Shown here: in pieces, positions 46,170 through 57,157 of the stretch
Layout: every line of letters starts with the position of its first letter
How positions within the stretch are numbered: the first letter of the stretch is position 1
Assembly: GCA_015680685.1 (NCBI GenBank)
Contig: MNCI01006555.1
Location: 1,359,485 to 1,423,484 of the forward strand
From: Gnetum montanum
Taxonomy: Eukaryota; Streptophyta; Gnetopsida; Gnetales; Gnetaceae
DNA: 64,000 nucleotides
Direction: 5' to 3'
The notes under the pieces: generated by a model
The model's database searches: none
The model's input: the letters and a program-made list of their open reading frames with translations, nothing else
What the model was told of the DNA's origin: nothing
Position numbers and translations under genes: made by a program

Positions 46170-48690
46170 TTAAAGAAATAGAAAAATATTTATTAATTCT
46201 GTGTTGTTAGAATGGAGGATACCCCCCATAGCAAAATGGTTGAGCATGACTAGAATTAATAAATGGAAGGTTAGGATCCTTGCATGTTGGAAATATTGGG
46301 ACCTAGTCATACTGACCCCATTGGGGTTCACACACTTGATTATAGTAACCATAGTGGGGCAATTTATAAGATGTAGTTTCCAGATAATGAGTTGACCCAC
46401 TATGATAACTGGGACTGTTAGATGATATGCAAGGATTAGGATGTCACCCTCCATGGCTATATTCATTGGGCCGTATGGTTGTTGGAGTGTTAAGTGGTGG
46501 CCTTGATGAGATAACATGAGGTGTTGGATTTGAAGAGGAAGATGCACCATAGTGTTGGATTTGTGCTGAGTTGGCAGATGTAGTGGTTTTTGAACTATGG
46601 TGTCCCTTTCAACGATCACGTCTAAAGTAGGAATGCTTTTGATGTTGTGAAGGACCTCCATTGCTATTGGGAGTAGCAGCACAAGTAACATTTGCAGGTT
46701 GGTGTTGTGGTGCAAAAACTTTAGGAACAGTTGCTGGTGACATAGAAGGAGAAAAAGGATGAGAATGTTGAAATTTCGGAGAAGTGTAATGTACATAAGG
46801 CAGTGGTTGTTTTGAGGACATGGGTTGATAATATTGAGGAGAATGATAATGCGGCTGTGATGTAGGAGGGGGTGAAGTATGAGAATATTGAGGTTGAGGA
46901 GAAGTGTAAGGCACATGAGGTGATGATCTTGTTGGAGAGGATATGGGTGGATAATACTAGGAAGAATGATAATGATGGGATGAGGTAGAGGATGCTAATC
47001 TTGTTGGAGAAACAGGGTGTTGAACATAATAATAAGCATTTGGTGTTGGAACATATGAAGGGTATGGTGTAGTTGGTGGTGGCCTCTCCCATGACTGATG
47101 TTTTTGCCACTGTGGTTGAACTTGATATTTTTGTACAAAATCTGGATGTAACATTCCTCCCCAATGCTCATGTAAATGTAACAAAAATGGACATTGGCCT
47201 TTGGGGTGATCGTACAGATAGACGTTACATTGATATGTGAAATTGGCAGTTGAGTTCTTATTCGTATGATCTTCTACCCTTTTTTTCGATTGTTGCGTGG
47301 TGTCTTATCCTATTTCTCGATTTGGCATAACTCTATCTCCAATAATATTGATATATTCCCCACACTTTTTATGCATCCATTCTAGCCTCTTATTGATCTT
47401 TTCCTCGATTTCATCTAATGATTTTTGTACTGGCAAAGATGGTTCTTCCTCCTTGAGATTGGCTGATTTCTCCTTTTTGTGATTATGGAACTTTGTTAAG
47501 TTGAGACTTTGGTCCCGTTGATGTTTTTTAACACTCTCCCATCTAGCCATTTCTCCTTCTTCTTTTGCTACCTGCTTAATAAGCTCTTGTAATTGATGGG
47601 TTCGTAGTTCATATAGTTGTCCTTAGACATACATCCCTAGGGTCTTTCTTGTTTTATCACGAAGCCCATCAATGATATGGTTCATTAGCCTTTCTTCAAA
47701 GAACTCATGGCCTGGATAGTTGTTTAACAGTGCATAATATCTTTCTAGGGCTGTGTCCAAGTTGTTCATGTTGTGCTTGTTTCCACTCTTGGATTTGTTT
47801 CCTCAAGGCCGACACTCTTGCACAGGTTTGATATCTTTCATTAAAGGCTTCTACCTTTATTGGCCAACATCATATTGAATTTGGTTTTAATGACCTATAC
47901 CATACTTTTGCTTGGCCAACGAGTGTGAAAGGAAAGAGCTTAAGTTTTTACCACCCATTATCAATATTGTTCCATGTACATGCATCATAGAAGGCTTGTA
48001 AATGTTGATGCAGATCTAAGTCATAGCCTCCTAAGAAATTAGGGAAGTTTTTTAAATCGAGCCTGGGTAGACGACTCTCTTTACGATGCCTATGGGAGAT
48101 TCAAATAGCCTCTTGTATAGGCGTTAGGCTCTTAGTTGCTAGCAGGGGTTCATCGTCATTAGGTAAGTTATGCTTTTGTGTGTTGGGACAATGTTGCCTT
48201 TGTTTATGTTGGCATTCTTAATTTTCTTTGTGGGCCCGATTTTTAGTTCTACGCCAATCCCTTGAAAGATAGTCATCCATGTCACAATCTGATGTTGAAG
48301 GAGTAGAGGAAGAGAGGGAACTGTAAAACTCGTTATGACTTTTGTAAGTCTTCCAATCATCCCCAAGTAAGTTCTTGTTAGTTATTGAGAAGGTCCTAGG
48401 CTTTTTGGGCCTCCTCGTTCTATGGGATGTCTCATCCTCACCAGAGGTGTCAGAGTTGTATGACAAGAGTCTTTGAGTATTGTTGGGGTGTTCATAAATG
48501 TAGGGGACTCTTGCATAAGGTTGAGTACTCCAATATTCATCTTCATCATCAATTCTATTGGTTCTTCAATGAGTTTCCTCACTAGGTATGGCATTATCAT
48601 AGTCTTGTAGGAGAGGCATGATTGTGAAATTGTGTGTGAATTTATATGTAACTTTTTATAATTATGTCTTGGTAAAAGATATATCATTAA
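46170..48690 (-). pseudogene. Gag of the gag-only element
   Basis: Minus strand, beginning near 48,620 with DYDNAIPSEE. Then a charged region (SGEDETSHRTRRPKK, 48,410-48,455), and the capsid block LPRLDLKNFPNFLGGYD with KLKLFPFTLVGQAKVWYRSL (about 47,870-48,090), which matches the gag motif K-L-x-x-F-P-x-x-L-x-x-x-A-x-x-W. The C-terminal half is Pro/Tyr/Ser/His-rich, partly built from repeats (46,735-47,000), and ends near 46,180. No CCHC finger seen. Stops and frameshifts are present but long open pieces remain. Confidence 0.75.
46735..47000 (-). repeat. Coding tandem repeat in gag C-terminal half
   Basis: About two degenerate units of some 130 bases. Shared pieces are AGAAGTGTAATGTACATAAGG (first 20 at 46,780) versus AGAAGTGTAAGGCACATGAGG (first 20 at 46,901), and GGTTGATAATATTGAGGAGA versus GGTGGATAATACTAGGAAGA. 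The translated unit is of the type SPQYYQPMSSK...YTSPKFQHSH. Confidence 0.6.
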
Positions 48691-48741
48691 TTCCTGTACA
48701 GCGACCTTGTATGATATAACTAATCTAGATAACTAGCACCA

Positions 48742-48759
48742 TCCTCGGCAATGGCGCCA
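48742..48759 (-). other. Primer-binding site, tRNA-Asp
   Basis: The minus strand reads TGGCGCCATTGCCGAGG one base inside the LTR. It matches the complement of the plant tRNA-Asp 3' end (TGGCGCCGTTGCCGGGG) with two G-to-A differences. tRNA-Asp priming is typical of Athila elements. Confidence 0.85.
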
Positions 48760-48760
48760 A

Positions 48761-49964
48761 TGATGAGTGACAAGGTGCCTCTACACTCAACCATACGAAT
48801 ACGAGCATTACACGTGCGATCCGGTCGAACTCCTCAAATGGACTAGTTGTGGCATCTAGATAGTTAGCCTTAGGTCGTAGTTCGTTGTCTTCCCATCTGG
48901 ACTAGTATTAGCTTTGTCATGTATGGTTTAGTCCAGAGTGAGGTGTATGATGTGTTTCTATGCTAATGCTACTCCTAAAGACAATGGAAGATAATATTAA
49001 CTAAGCTAAGAGAGAAAGGGTGAGAGAGAATCTAAGCTATTCTAAATGCGATGAGCATTTGTTTCTCGATCATCCGTACACATCTTGGACTTCGTGCATG
49101 ACTACCATTGGGATTACCAAGTAGTCACACTTAAATGCTCGTAATCAAGTCATACTCATTCCGCGTTTAACAGGAGTTTAGGGTGAGAAGAGATTAACTA
49201 ACAAAGAAGTAAATAAAAATGAATGATTTAATTAAGCTAAGTGAATGCTGTAATGATGAGGTAATCTTGATCTTTATTTTCAGTCATGTACATGTCCAAG
49301 TACATCACACTCAAATAAAGATGCCGTACAATTACAATCATCACACTGTAGGCATGCAATGGGGGAAAAGGGTTGAGAGGACTTAGTGACTAACTTACAT
49401 TAACTATTCATTAACTAGGTTCTAATAGTTCCTAACACCAGTATCCATTACCACTTGCCACACACACCCTGAACTAGTGTAACGTTGCTAGGAGTACCAA
49501 ACGCTACTCGTTACTGGGTTACCAAGCATTACACAAGTGCTGGAAGTAGTTGTACTGAATGCACTTAACTAGGAGAGTCAAGGGTTGAGAGAGATTGATT
49601 ATCTAGGAAATAATTTAAACATTTAACAATAATTAAATCCTATTTAGCTTAGTCCACATGCTGCAAGGTTTATTAGAAAGTTCATGTTTATTGCTGTACA
49701 CAAATGTGTGCTCAGGTACAATTTGCTCGAGTAGAGATCTGTTCACATTAAGACTTCTACTACAGGCACATGGAATTTATTCTAACTCTGGAATGGTCAA
49801 ACTGCTATAGTTTGGCTAAGGTCTAAGTCTAGATCAAGAAACAAGGGAAAGCCGCCTCTTATTTATAGATGTTGTGACAAGCCACGATATTGTGTATGTG
49901 ATATCACGAGGGTGGACGCGATATCGTGGATGCGACATCGCATACGCGATATCGTGGCTCATCA
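48761..49964 (-). repeat. 5' LTR of the gag-only element
   Basis: 1,204 bases, TGATGAG...CTCATCA. U3 array of GCGATATCGC-type palindromes at 49,880-49,958; minus TATA near 49,858-49,868. By eye it differs from the other LTR at roughly one base in eight to ten. Confidence 0.9.
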
Positions 49965-49969
49965 ATAGT

Positions 49970-51150
49970 GAATGTAATATGGACATTTTTGATTATCCAT
50001 CTATGTAAGCACTACCCCAAAGTATAATTTGATACATCGGTCATCACATGAAGTGATCTAAACCAATATGGTGCTTGAAGAATGGGAGTTTCAACAAGCT
50101 TTTTATTTAATTATTGAAATGCTGATTCACATGCAAGGGTCAAGATGAATGATGCATATTTCTTTGTCAATTCTACCAACTACTTGGCGATTTTGGAAAA
50201 ATTCTCAATGAATCATCGGTAGTAGCTAGTATGACCAAGGAATGATGAAACTTCTTTGATTGTTTTGGATTGATGGGTTATTCCTTGGATGAGCATTATT
50301 TTTTTAGGATCCACCTTGATTCCTTCTTTTGAAGAACATAAGATGGCCCTTTTGCCAATTGTACCAGAGGTTTTTTTTGACACATCTTTTCAACACCTTG
50401 CTCAAGATAGTCCAGGGCTTGCTCAAATGTAACTTCATAATTAGAAAAATCATCCATAAAAACTTCTACCCCACCATTGATTTGTTGTGGAAAATGTTGA
50501 GAACTAATTATTGAAATGTGGTTGATGTATTGCATAGACTAAATGGCATCTATCGGTAGGCAAAAGTTCCCCAAGGACTTGTAAAAGTTGTCTTTGCCTA
50601 GTCCTTTGGTGCAATTCAAATTTGGTTATAGCCACTATAACCATCAAGAAAGTTGTAGTAGCTATGCCCCAAAATGGTGTCTAGCACTTGGTTGACAAAA
50701 GGCAATGGAAAATGATCCTTGAAAGTTGCCATGTTGAGCAGTCGAAAGTCAATGCACACCTACCATTTTCCTCCTTTATTAGACATGATCATGAGTGGGC
50801 TGACCCACTCACTATTTGCGATAGGGTAGATGAATCCTACTTTGAGGAGTTGTTCAATATCTTCTTTGACAATCTATTTTAACTTGGGATTCAAATGCCA
50901 CTACGGCTATCGTTTCGGCTTGATGGTAGGGTCGATGTATATCCTGTGTTGGCATATTCTTGGATTTATCCTAGTGAGCTTAGAATATGACCAACCAAAG
51001 GCTGCTGACCACTTTTCCATAAATTTTATCAACTTTTGCTTCTTTTTTGTAGTGAGCTTGGCATTAATGATAACCAGCTTTCCATTTTTCAAAAATATGT
51101 ACTCCATTCTAGCCGGTAGCCTTGTCAATTCAACGACTCTTGTTTAAAAT
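49970..51150 (-). pseudogene. Athila reverse transcriptase and start of RNase H
   Basis: Minus strand: AFGWSYSKLTRINPRICQHR (51,000-51,060), the EWVSPLMIMSNKGGKW block near 50,780, FPLPFVNQVLDTILGHSYYNFLDGYSGYNQI near 50,625-50,715, and the catalytic box as FMDDFSNY near 50,440-50,465. This MDDF form is typical of Athila, whereas the Tat copies have YVDD. RNase H begins before 49,970 and continues at 43,292. Stops throughout. Confidence 0.75.
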
Positions 51151-51284
51151 TGTTAGGAATTTCTAGCTCATCCCAATTGACATCATCATTTGCTCCTTTG
51201 GAGAGTTGGTGATGAACTTTCTTGAGTCAGTTCCATGCATAATGTATTGCTACTATTATCAACTATCAGCCATTGGCTGTCTTC

Positions 51285-51743
51285 TTATTTTGTGGTTGTT
51301 GCGTACAAACATCTTTGGATATTAGGTTCTGGTGCACACTGCTTGCATGCAAAAATAGATGTTTGCTTTACTGGCCATAACTTTTGCACACAATGGAACC
51401 CTAAATCATTATACGTGATACATGAAACTCTCTTCTTCTCGATCTTTCCAAATTCATTTTCTTTTGATATATCCAAGGAAAGATCTATAATGCCCATTTT
51501 GGCATCCACAGTACTTAGCCATGCCCTTCCCATAATGATTGGAAAGTTCCCCTTGTAGTTCTCCACTTTAATTACTAGGAAATAAATAGGATATGACCAC
51601 CCAAAAATGGTGGTGACAATGTCTTCAACTAGTCCCAATGGAACAGTGATGGATTGGTTCATCAGTTCCAACCAGATGTTGCTCTTCTTCAAAGGAGGAA
51701 NTCATCAGTTCCAACCAGATGTTGCTCTTCTTCAAAGGAGGAA
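51285..51743 (-). pseudogene. Athila aspartic protease region, with a duplicated seam
   Basis: MNQSITVPLGLVEDIVTTI and NFPIIMGRAWLSTVDAKMGI correspond to the protease flap and the ILGRPFL-x-T-x-x-A block of Athila. The active-site part lies upstream near 51,760 and is not clear. The N at 51,701 separates two identical 42-base copies (51,659-51,700 and 51,702-51,743). Confidence 0.65.
51701..51701. other. Single N between two overlapping contig ends
   Basis: The 42 bases before the N are repeated exactly after it, beginning TCATCAGTTCC and ending AGGAGGAA. That is what unmerged contig ends look like. Confidence 0.85.
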
Positions 51744-52024
51744 GGTTTCAGATTGTATACATCTTATGTGAGATTAGATTAACACTGGAACTAGAGTCAA
51801 GAAGAGCTTTTCAAGGCTCATTCCTAGAAATTTTCAAGTAAAATAGGGGACTTTTGAGATTAACTAATTTTCTGGGTAGGTTACTAGCTCGAATCCAATC
51901 GGATACAACATGTGTTAGCATTACAGTATGGATTCAAGAGGGATTTCGATTTGAAGGGAACTCAAACAAAGAGGAAACAAAGGAAGGTGGAGGAGCAGGG
52001 TTATGATTGAAAAACAATTTATCA

Positions 52025-52840
52025 ATGCCTAAGTCTTTTATAGAACATAGCTTCATTATGACTGGAATCGAATACTTTACCATGTGGGTTGAAGCTATTT
52101 TCCTAAGAAGGACAATGTTTGAACAAGTTTGTAAATTCATCCTAGACAACATAGTAGCCTATTTTGGCATACCCATGATCATAGTTACAAATAATGGACT
52201 ACAATTTAGTAGGTAAGAAACAAAGGATTTCTATCACAACCTAGACATTAAGCATTCCTTCTCATCACCTTATTACACTCAAGCCAATGGAGAAGTAGAA
52301 GTAAGTAACAAGGCCATCATCAACTTACTGAAGACTATGCTCAATAATAGCAAGCACAAATGATATTAGTGACTTGTCCATGCACAATGGGCCTATCAAA
52401 TAACCTACCATACAACAATTGGTGTATCAGCTTATAGCCTAGTTTATGGTTATGAAGCTATTTTACCTCTTGAACTCCATGTACCATTACTTCAAGTAGC
52501 CCTATTCGACTTCATGAATGATGAATAGAGCAAGGAGTTGTAGACAATGGACTTGAACTCAGTGGAGGAGCAATGTGTATAAGCACTTTCTCACATTGAG
52601 CGATATCAAGAGAAGAAGAAATGGTAGCACCACCATAACTTGATCAAGTGTAAGATCAAGGAAGATGACCTAGTTCTTGAAGCTATCTGTAAGCATGTAG
52701 ATAAATTCTCAGCCAATTGAGAAAGGCCCTTCCTTGTCACTAGAGCTTATGATAATGGAGGATTTAGGTTTGCAGACATGGATGGAAATGAGTTGGCCAA
52801 TCTAGTTAATCATTTCTATCTAAAGTCATATTACATGTAG
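52025..52840 (+). pseudogene. Tat integrase, remaining part
   Basis: Continues the gene broken at 41,289: HSFIMTGIEYFTMWVEA, then VTNNGLQF (the catalytic Asp is now Asn), SSPYYTQANGEVEVSNK (Glu kept), the GPYVV-like C-terminal block and the family end YLKSYYM with stop at 52,838-52,840. Several stops lie between 52,214 and 52,720. Confidence 0.8.
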
Positions 52841-52889
52841 CGTACAATGCCCTTTATAGTGAACATCAAGTAAGCTGACATAAATCTTT

Positions 52890-53095
52890 TGATGGCCTAC
52901 TAAGGCCTTAAATTAGAACCATGGTCCACTACAACCTTAAACTTGTAATATGACTTGCTGAGGCCTTAAACTAGTACCATGATCTACTATGACCTTAAAG
53001 TGGAAATATGACCTACTAGGGCCTTTAATCAGCAACATAGCTTACCATGGTCATAAACTGGTACCCTAGCTTACCATGGCCTTAAATTGGCAAAT
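52890..53095 (+). repeat. 3'-UTR tandem array (Tat, chain copy 2)
   Basis: About six units with core TGGCCTACTAAGGCCTTAAA and variants, same family as 38,955-39,100. Spacer to 54,066 parallels 39,101-39,999 almost throughout. Confidence 0.75.
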
Positions 53096-54066
53096 TTTGT
53101 GTCTTGGGTAGCTTTGGTTTTGTTTGTCATCTCATCATGCTATATGGCATGTATGCATTGTAATGTTATAACATATTTTTTTTGATTGGTTTTCTTGTCC
53201 TTTTAAAGTTGTGTTTGTAGGATGAAGCCTAGAGCCATTACAAAGGTGTAACCCATCAAGGTAATAAGCCACCATGTGACCTTAATGTGTAAAATTTGGT
53301 GAGTTTGTCCTATTATGTTAAAAGTGCTTGTGAAATTTCCCTCCATCTAGCACCACTCCTTGATCGCAACCTTGTAGCTTGATTATGACATTCTATACCT
53401 TGAGCAATAGTGTTAACTAATGTCTGACATTCATACATTCATAGTTGAGTGACATTTTTTGTCATGCTTCACCTACAAGTCCACTTGAATGTAACACATC
53501 TCATTTAGTGGAAAATGACTAAGTCCATCAAACATATTGCATCTCATTTGATGGGATAACACCCAAGTTTGTTGATTGTAATGCAACTCATTCAAGAGAA
53601 AAACCATATCTAACTAGCCTTGGCAAGGAAACCTAATGAAGTTTTCACAAAAAAAAAATGAGGATGCAAATTGCCAAGTCAAATGGCTAGTAAAGACCAA
53701 TGGCTCCAAACATAAGGGAGAATTCCAATGGCTAAAGAAACCTTAGAGCAAAGTGTTAGTTACTCAAATGCATTTTCCAAGCGAACCACATTTCTAAAAC
53801 ATGAAGTGCATAACATTGCTTGCCTAATCTACATGTTACTACCATGTCGCAACCATGGGTTCAATAGTTGGAATTCATTGTTAGCCTCCATAAGCATATC
53901 CCTATGACCTCATTACCATCCATAATCATGTCCCTATGATCTCATTGTGATCTCATCATTGCAACCTTACTCCATCATCATGAGCACTCTTCGGCAAGGC
54001 TCGACACAACTAGATCAAGCATGGAGAGGGAATGTTAGTGATGGATTTGTAGTAATGTTTTGTATT

Positions 54067-54110
54067 CTTTTTCAGTGCCTCTTAGGTTAATCCTCTAGAC
54101 ACCAACATAG
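54067..54110 (+). promoter_or_regulatory. Decayed copy of the stem-loop
   Basis: Aligned with 40,000-40,043, but the arms (CTTTTTCAGTG and CACCAACATAG) now pair poorly. The polypurine tract and LTR start follow at 54,111 and 54,120. Confidence 0.5.
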
Positions 54111-54119
54111 AGAAGCCAT

Positions 54120-56236
54120 TGAAACACCATCAACATTTGCACGTTATAATCATCTTTCATCATATAGCCTTCAACCCATAAAACCTGAGGTAAAACTTCA
54201 TTGTAAATGTGAAGATTGTAATTCATAAGGGACAATCTCACATATTTCATACTTTTTGAGCTTAAAAAATGCCTCATAAGGGTCAAAGCCTCATCTCCTT
54301 AGTGGAAAAAGTTATGTACTATTTATATTTGGGCTTTGGGAGCAGGGGGGGGGGGGGGGGAGAAGGCCAAAAATGGAAATTTGATGGGTTTTGTAGGGGG
54401 TATACACTTTTCTACACTAGCAATACCTACAGGGGGTAGATCTCACCTACCCCCAATGTGGATGAATGTGGATCACCTATTCCTAATGTGGAAGGACCAA
54501 CCTCAGTGTGGAAGGGTATAGTGGCATCTATTCTCAGCATGGAAACTTTACCCCCAATGTGAAAACTACATGCATTGTGTGGAGACTACATGCCCCCAGT
54601 GTAGAAGCCACATGTACTAGATTTCAACATTCCATGCACTACACCATTGATCATGCACTCTAGTGAGGATGGAAGAAGGCCCAGCATATAAGATCTACCT
54701 CAAGTGTAGATGGTGTGCCCTCGTTACTATTTATAGCAAATGGAATGGCCATGGAGGTTTGGGACATTCCATACATAATAACCCCCCAAATTGGACACCC
54801 ATCTCACTTGTATGTGGTAGAAATTTGTAGCCAATCTATAAGCTAAATTATAGCTATTTTTAGCCTAATCCATAGCCCAAAATCTATACAAATAAGCATC
54901 CAACACCATTTATAGGTTACATACTTTTTGACATCCACACTTTTGGTAATTCCATAATAGGGCATTTTCAAGCACTTAAGAGCTCTTGCAATCTCACATA
55001 TTTGTAGTCTCTTGAATCCCAACATGAAAACCCTATGGCCTTGCAACACCTATTACCCCCTTTGGGATTTGTGAGCTTTTAGTCTCCATGTTACACTCTT
55101 GGGATTTTCAACCCCTAGTGTAAAGAACTTTGATAGCCAAATCCCTCACACTTTTAAATCCCCCTAGCAGTAGCCAACGTTGTAAATCTACATCAATAGC
55201 AGAGAAGGTTTGATAGCATTAGAAGTGGTAGGAAATTTGGATCATGGAGTTGATTGCATTAGCTTTAATGGATTCTAAACCCTTGACAAAGTGAATCCCT
55301 TTTGCTCTTCCATGGGAAATTTTTGTGTACACATCCCTTGAACTTGTTCTTTATTTTTAAGAAAGTTTTAAAGTTTTAGTTTTATGTATAATTCATATTT
55401 TCTTTCTTGTTTTTAGATCTGCATTCCTTTTTTTGCATTATTCGTTTTGCATTCTGTAAGTCCTTGGGTGATATGCTAGATCATCCAAGGCACCTTGAAT
55501 CCCATTTTTTGGAGATCCTAGGGATTCAAGGTTGAGGTTGCTACACCAAAACATTTGATTTTCTAGTGATTGATTTTTTTGGTTGCAATAATTAATTTTG
55601 GCACCTAACCCACCTAAAATGTAAAAAAAATTTGCAGCAGTTTTGCAACCCAATTTGTAGCTAAAATTAAGGCCAAAACCTTTGATAAACCAATCTCAAA
55701 CATCATTTTCTGGTTCCACCCCCTTGGCACTCATACACTTTGGAATTTTTGCATTCAAGAGCTTTGAACACATACAAAGCTTCATGAATCCCTAGCATGG
55801 AACCTACATAGCCATTGTTACACTCCCTTGTAACATCAACATTGTAGATCTGGTGCAAGGAGTAGCAAAGGTTCAAAAGCATTGGGTTTTGTGGAGCAAT
55901 GGATTCCAAGCATCCATAGTAGTGAACCCCCTTGCTACCCTAGGCACATTTTTGCACACATTTCTTGAACCATTCTTTATTTCTTTTAAAATAATTTTAC
56001 AGTTTTGTGTGTATGCAAGATAGATTTATTTGTTCCATTTTAGTGCATTTATTTTCTTAGATTTGCATTGCATTTTTATTTCTTCTACCCCTATTTTGCA
56101 TTCTGTGAGTCTATGGGTGATTTGTCAGATCATCTAGGTACCTTGAATTCCATTTTTCAGAGGCCTTGGAGATTCAAGGTTAAAGTTGTTGCATTGGGAT
56201 TTTTGGTTTTCTAGCAATTGAATTTTTCAATTGCTA
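54120..56236 (+). repeat. Tat LTR with internal duplication (third in the chain)
   Basis: Starts TGAAACACCATCAACATTTG. It parallels the LTR at 36,001 to about 55,587 (ends GGTTGCA), then repeats the last roughly 650 bases in diverged form (about 55,625-56,236) before the primer-binding motif at 56,245. A run of 16 G lies at 54,345-54,360; TATTTATAGC near 54,726 is the TATA box. Confidence 0.6.
54345..54360 (+). repeat. Run of 16 G
   Basis: The homologous LTRs have GGGGTGAGGGTGAGGGG (36,217) and GGGAAGGTGGGTGG (40,269) here, so the run arose from a G-rich segment by slippage, or is a sequencing artefact. Confidence 0.85.
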
Positions 56237-56244
56237 TAGGTTTT

Positions 56245-56262
56245 TGGCACTAGAAGAAGGGC
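56245..56262 (+). other. Primer-binding-site-like motif
   Basis: TGGCACTAGAAGAAGGGC, shortly after the LTR end. Compare 37,456 and minus 32,895. Confidence 0.5.
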
Positions 56263-57157
56263 ATCCATCCAATTTCTATGTATAAATTAGTTTTCCTTAT
56301 TGCCAATGTTGGCTTTTGTTTTAAAAATCTACAATTTTTACATTAAAACCTTTAAATTCCAATGCTGCCACTTTTAACCCCTTGCCACAAAAGTCCAACG
56401 TGGAAGTTTCAAGTGTTTGGGTTTTTGTAATTTTCACAGTGGTTGCTATGAAATTCAAAGCTAGTGTTGATTTACAATTTTAACTTTAACCCTTGTTGTT
56501 GCTAATATTTTCTTAGTTTTTCCAACCTTGGTGGATTTAACACCTAAATCCCCATCCCCCCTTGCTAAGAGAATTGGCAACTTCCTAAACTATCTTTTTG
56601 TGGAAAGTCAAAATTTCCACTTTTGGTTTCAACCCCTCTCCCCACACCAATGTTGAAAGAAAATGTATAAGACCTCTCATCTTATCCCTTCTCTTTCCCC
56701 CTCCTAAATACAACGTAGGTGTAGCTAGGAAGCCTAGTGTGGATGAGCTTTGATATCATCCATTTTCCATTTTTAGTAAAGGGATATACCTCCTTAACAA
56801 CCATCTTACTATTAATAGTAAATAACGTTCTTTAGCCATTTTTATCATTTTTAACCATTTCGTCCCTTTCTTTTCCCCTTGCTACACCTTAGTGTGGGTG
56901 TAGCTAGGAAGCTAGGAGTGGATAGAATGTGATATCACCTATTTTTCATTTTTAGTAAAGGGTTATATCTTCCTTTGGTAGCCACTTACTATTTATAATA
57001 TGTAAATTTTTTTTAGTCATTTGCTTCTTTCAACCATTTTTAAATCCCACTTGTTGGAATTTGCACTTTATTTAATCTTTTACAACCTCATTTAGCCATT
57101 TTAGCACTTTTTACCACTTCTAGTCAATCAACTGTACTGCCCCTCAACTTGACAAAC
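56263..57157 (+). other. Tat 5' leader
   Basis: Non-coding; parallels 37,475-38,204. Contains an internal near-repeat (CTACACCTTAGTGTGGGTGT at 56,882, compare 56,702-56,720), but no gene. Confidence 0.5.

Larger units (their letters stand above)
43298..49964 (-). mobile_element. Gag-only LTR retrotransposon (TR-GAG type) with target duplication ATAGT
   Basis: Complete from TGATGAG (43,298) to CTCATCA (49,964), flanked by ATAGT at 43,293-43,297 and 49,965-49,969. LTRs at 43,298-44,232 (with a one-N gap) and 48,761-49,964. Primer-binding site at 48,742-48,759; polypurine tract CATGGGGGTA (minus) next to the other LTR. The interior of about 4.5 kb codes only a degenerate gag; no protease, RT, RNase H or integrase was seen. 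It must have used enzymes from another element. Its LTR and 3' UTR resemble those of the Athila element it sits in. Confidence 0.88.
41290..52024 (-). mobile_element. Athila-like element inside the Tat integrase, itself split by a gag-only element
   Basis: From the high end on the minus strand: about 20 bases resembling an LTR start (TGATAAATTGTTTTTCAATC against TGATAAATCGTGTTTTCATC of the 3' LTR), a gag/protease remnant, RT, RNase H, 3' UTR and 3' LTR (41,290-42,159). The flanks are ATGGC (41,285-41,289) and ATGCC (52,025-52,029), a duplication with one change. Removing the insert and one flank copy leaves the integrase in frame and of normal spacing. Most of the 5' LTR, gag and integrase are deleted. 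Confidence 0.75.

Noticed and set aside
46170-46916. 248-codon minus-strand frame, the longest in its region
   Set aside because: It is a shifted frame over the gag tail. The gag-like Pro/Tyr/His composition is in the other minus frame (for example 46,609-46,914).
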